Below are positions 5,195 through 6,378 of a stretch of DNA of 6,378 nt, in pieces. The DNA lies in assembly GCA_027019845.1 (NCBI GenBank), contig JALUWE010000533.1, positions 1-6,378 of the forward strand, given 5' to 3'. The notes under the pieces were generated by a model that did not search any database, had not been told where the DNA came from, and worked only from the letters and a program-made list of their open reading frames with translations. The stretch comes from Anaerolineales bacterium (GTDB lineage: Bacteria; Chloroflexota; Anaerolineae; Anaerolineales; JABWBV01). Positions within the stretch are counted from its first letter, which is position 1; every line of letters starts with the position of its first letter. The position numbers were made by a program, and so were the translations under genes.

Positions 5195-6378
5195 TCACTC
5201 CCTCAGCCGGAAGCGCTGGATTTTGCCGGTAGCGGTTTTGGGGAGTTCGGTGACGAATTCGATCAGCCGCGGGTACTTGTAGGGCGCGATCTTGGATTTG
5301 ACGAAATTTTGCAGCTCTTTTGCCAGTTCGTCGCTCGGCTGGTAGCCTTCCTGCAAAATGATGAACGCTTTGGGTTTGATCAGGTCGGCTTCGACGCGTG
5401 CTGCCACCACCGCGCTCTCCAGCACTGCGGGGTGTTCGATCAGCGTGTTTTCGACCTCGATGGGCGAAACCCACTGCCCGCTCACTTTGAGCATGTCATC
5501 CGAGCGCCCGTCGTAGTAAAAGTAGCCGTCTTCGTCCTGCCAATAGCGGTCGCCGGTGAAGACCCACTCCCCGCGCATGGTGCGGGCGGTCTTCTCGGGT
5601 TTGTTCCAGTAGAAGGGGGCCGCGCTGTCGCCTTTGATCAGCAGATCGCCGGATTCGCCCTGCGGCACCGGGTTGCCGTGCTCGTCCACGATTTTGGCCT
5701 CGTACCCCGGCACCGGCACGCCGCTAGAGCCGGGCTTGACCTTGCCGGGCAGGTTGGAGATGAAGATGTGCAGCAGTTCGGTCGAGCCGATGCCGTCCAG
5801 AATTTCGACGCCAAAGCGCGCTTTCCACTGCTTGTACAACTCCGGCGGAAGGGCCTCCGCGGCGGAGACGCACAGCCGCAGGCTGCTCAGGTCGTATCGC
5901 TTCTCCGCGTCCGGCACGGCCAGCATGGCGGCATACAGGGTGGGCGCGGTGAAGAACAGGGTGGGCTTGTAGCGTTCGATGTGCTCGAAGGCCGCCTGAG
6001 GGGTGGGGCGACCCGGAAAGAGCACGGTGCTGGCTCCCACGCTGTACGGGAAGGTGACGTTGTTGCCCAGCCCGTAAGCGTGAAAGGCTTTGGAGGCCGA
6101 GAAGGTGATGTCGTCTTCCCGGATGTCCAACACATGTTTGGCGTAGGTTTCGGTAGTGTAGCGGATGTCGTGTTGCAGGTGTACCACGCCTTTGGGAAAG
6201 CCGGTGCTGCCGGAGCTGTACAGCCAGAAGGCCTGGTCGTCCTTGTGGGTGCCGGCGGGCGGCAGGTCGGGAGAAGCTGCGGCCAGCCACCCGTCCCAGT
6301 GGTGAACACCGGCCTCGCCCTCCCCGCCGATCAGGATCACGTGTTCCAACTGCGGGCAATTGCCGCGGATGGCCTCGA
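5195..6378 (-). CDS. Benzoate-CoA ligase family protein (partial, N-terminus beyond right edge)
   Basis: This adenylate-forming enzyme would convert benzoate or a close aromatic acid, ATP and CoA to the aryl-CoA, AMP and pyrophosphate in the cytoplasm, the entry step of CoA-dependent aromatic degradation. About 394 residues are visible; the family is near 510-530, so roughly 120-135 N-terminal residues lie off the window, and the frame stays open to the edge. Motifs seen: phosphate loop YSSGSTGFPKG (6188-6220), DGIGSTE (5777-5797) followed by LLHIF, TGD (5549-5557), hinge GRSDDMLKVSG (5477-5509), and the catalytic lysine in PKTATGKIQR (lysine codon 5222-5224). SASKAFHAYGLGN, RPTPQA and the ending YPRLIEF...GKIQRFRLRE are those of benzoate/4-hydroxybenzoate-CoA ligases rather than acetyl-CoA or fatty-acyl ligases. 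An internal TTG at 6349 is not the start. Exact substrate (benzoate, hydroxy- or aminobenzoate) cannot be fixed, so I give no symbol. Confidence 0.92.
   Translation of the reverse strand, partial: EAIRGNCPQLEHVILIGGEGEAGVHHWDGWLAAASPDLPPAGTHKDDQAFWLYSSGSTGFPKGVVHLQHDIRYTTETYAKHVLDIREDDITFSASKAFHAYGLGNNVTFPYSVGASTVLFPGRPTPQAAFEHIERYKPTLFFTAPTLYAAMLAVPDAEKRYDLSSLRLCVSAAEALPPELYKQWKARFGVEILDGIGSTELLHIFISNLPGKVKPGSSGVPVPGYEAKIVDEHGNPVPQGESGDLLIKGDSAAPFYWNKPEKTARTMRGEWVFTGDRYWQDEDGYFYYDGRSDDMLKVSGQWVSPIEVENTLIEHPAVLESAVVAARVEADLIKPKAFIILQEGYQPSDELAKELQNFVKSKIAPYKYPRLIEFVTELPKTATGKIQRFRLRE

Noticed and set aside
5112..5474. A 120-codon minus-strand open frame over the ligase 3' end and the repeat tract
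   Set aside because: It is an alternate frame of the ligase gene running into the repeats; its repetitive C-terminus comes from translating the 7- and 9-base units.

Overview
The window is a GC-rich bacterial segment in which every convincing gene lies on the minus strand. Read in the direction of transcription (right to left), it carries the 3' part of a benzoate-CoA-ligase-family gene (cut by the right edge), a 311-base intergenic region, and a complete five-gene branched-chain-amino-acid-type (HAAT/Liv) ABC importer: lipoprotein solute-binding protein, livH, livM, livG, livF. About 260 non-coding bases follow livF at the left edge.

The importer genes are tightly packed: livH and livM are 3 bases apart, livM and livG overlap by 4 bases (ATGA), and livG and livF are 12 bases apart. 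Only the binding-protein/livH junction is loose (79 bases), and it holds a perfect 14-bp stem-loop. The binding protein has a twin-arginine signal with a lipobox, so it is probably a membrane-anchored lipoprotein. LivH and LivM would form the channel and LivG and LivF the ATPase pair. A plausible sigma-70-like promoter with a leader of roughly 110 bases precedes the binding protein gene.

The upstream ligase activates benzoate or a close analogue to its CoA thioester. The simplest reading is that the importer takes up an aromatic acid and the ligase traps it as an aryl-CoA. This is inference from gene order plus the apparent lack of the acidic residue that amino-acid-binding relatives use for the ligand amino group; an unrelated amino-acid importer beside a ligase remains possible.

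The least ordinary part is non-coding. Directly after the stop codons of livF and of the ligase sit phased tandem heptamer tracts (transcribed-strand unit CAGTNNN; 7 and 6 units). At the ligase end the heptamers change into ten degenerate 9-base units. A perfect but start-less Shine-Dalgarno sequence sits in the binding-protein leader.

The combination of degenerate 7- and 9-base intergenic repeats, a Tat/lipobox binding protein and high GC suggests an environmental Chloroflexota (Anaerolineae-like) genome, with moderate to low confidence because no rRNA or marker gene is present. I do not see a new defence or mobile system here; the genes are of known families and the novelty is in the repeat tracts and leader architecture.
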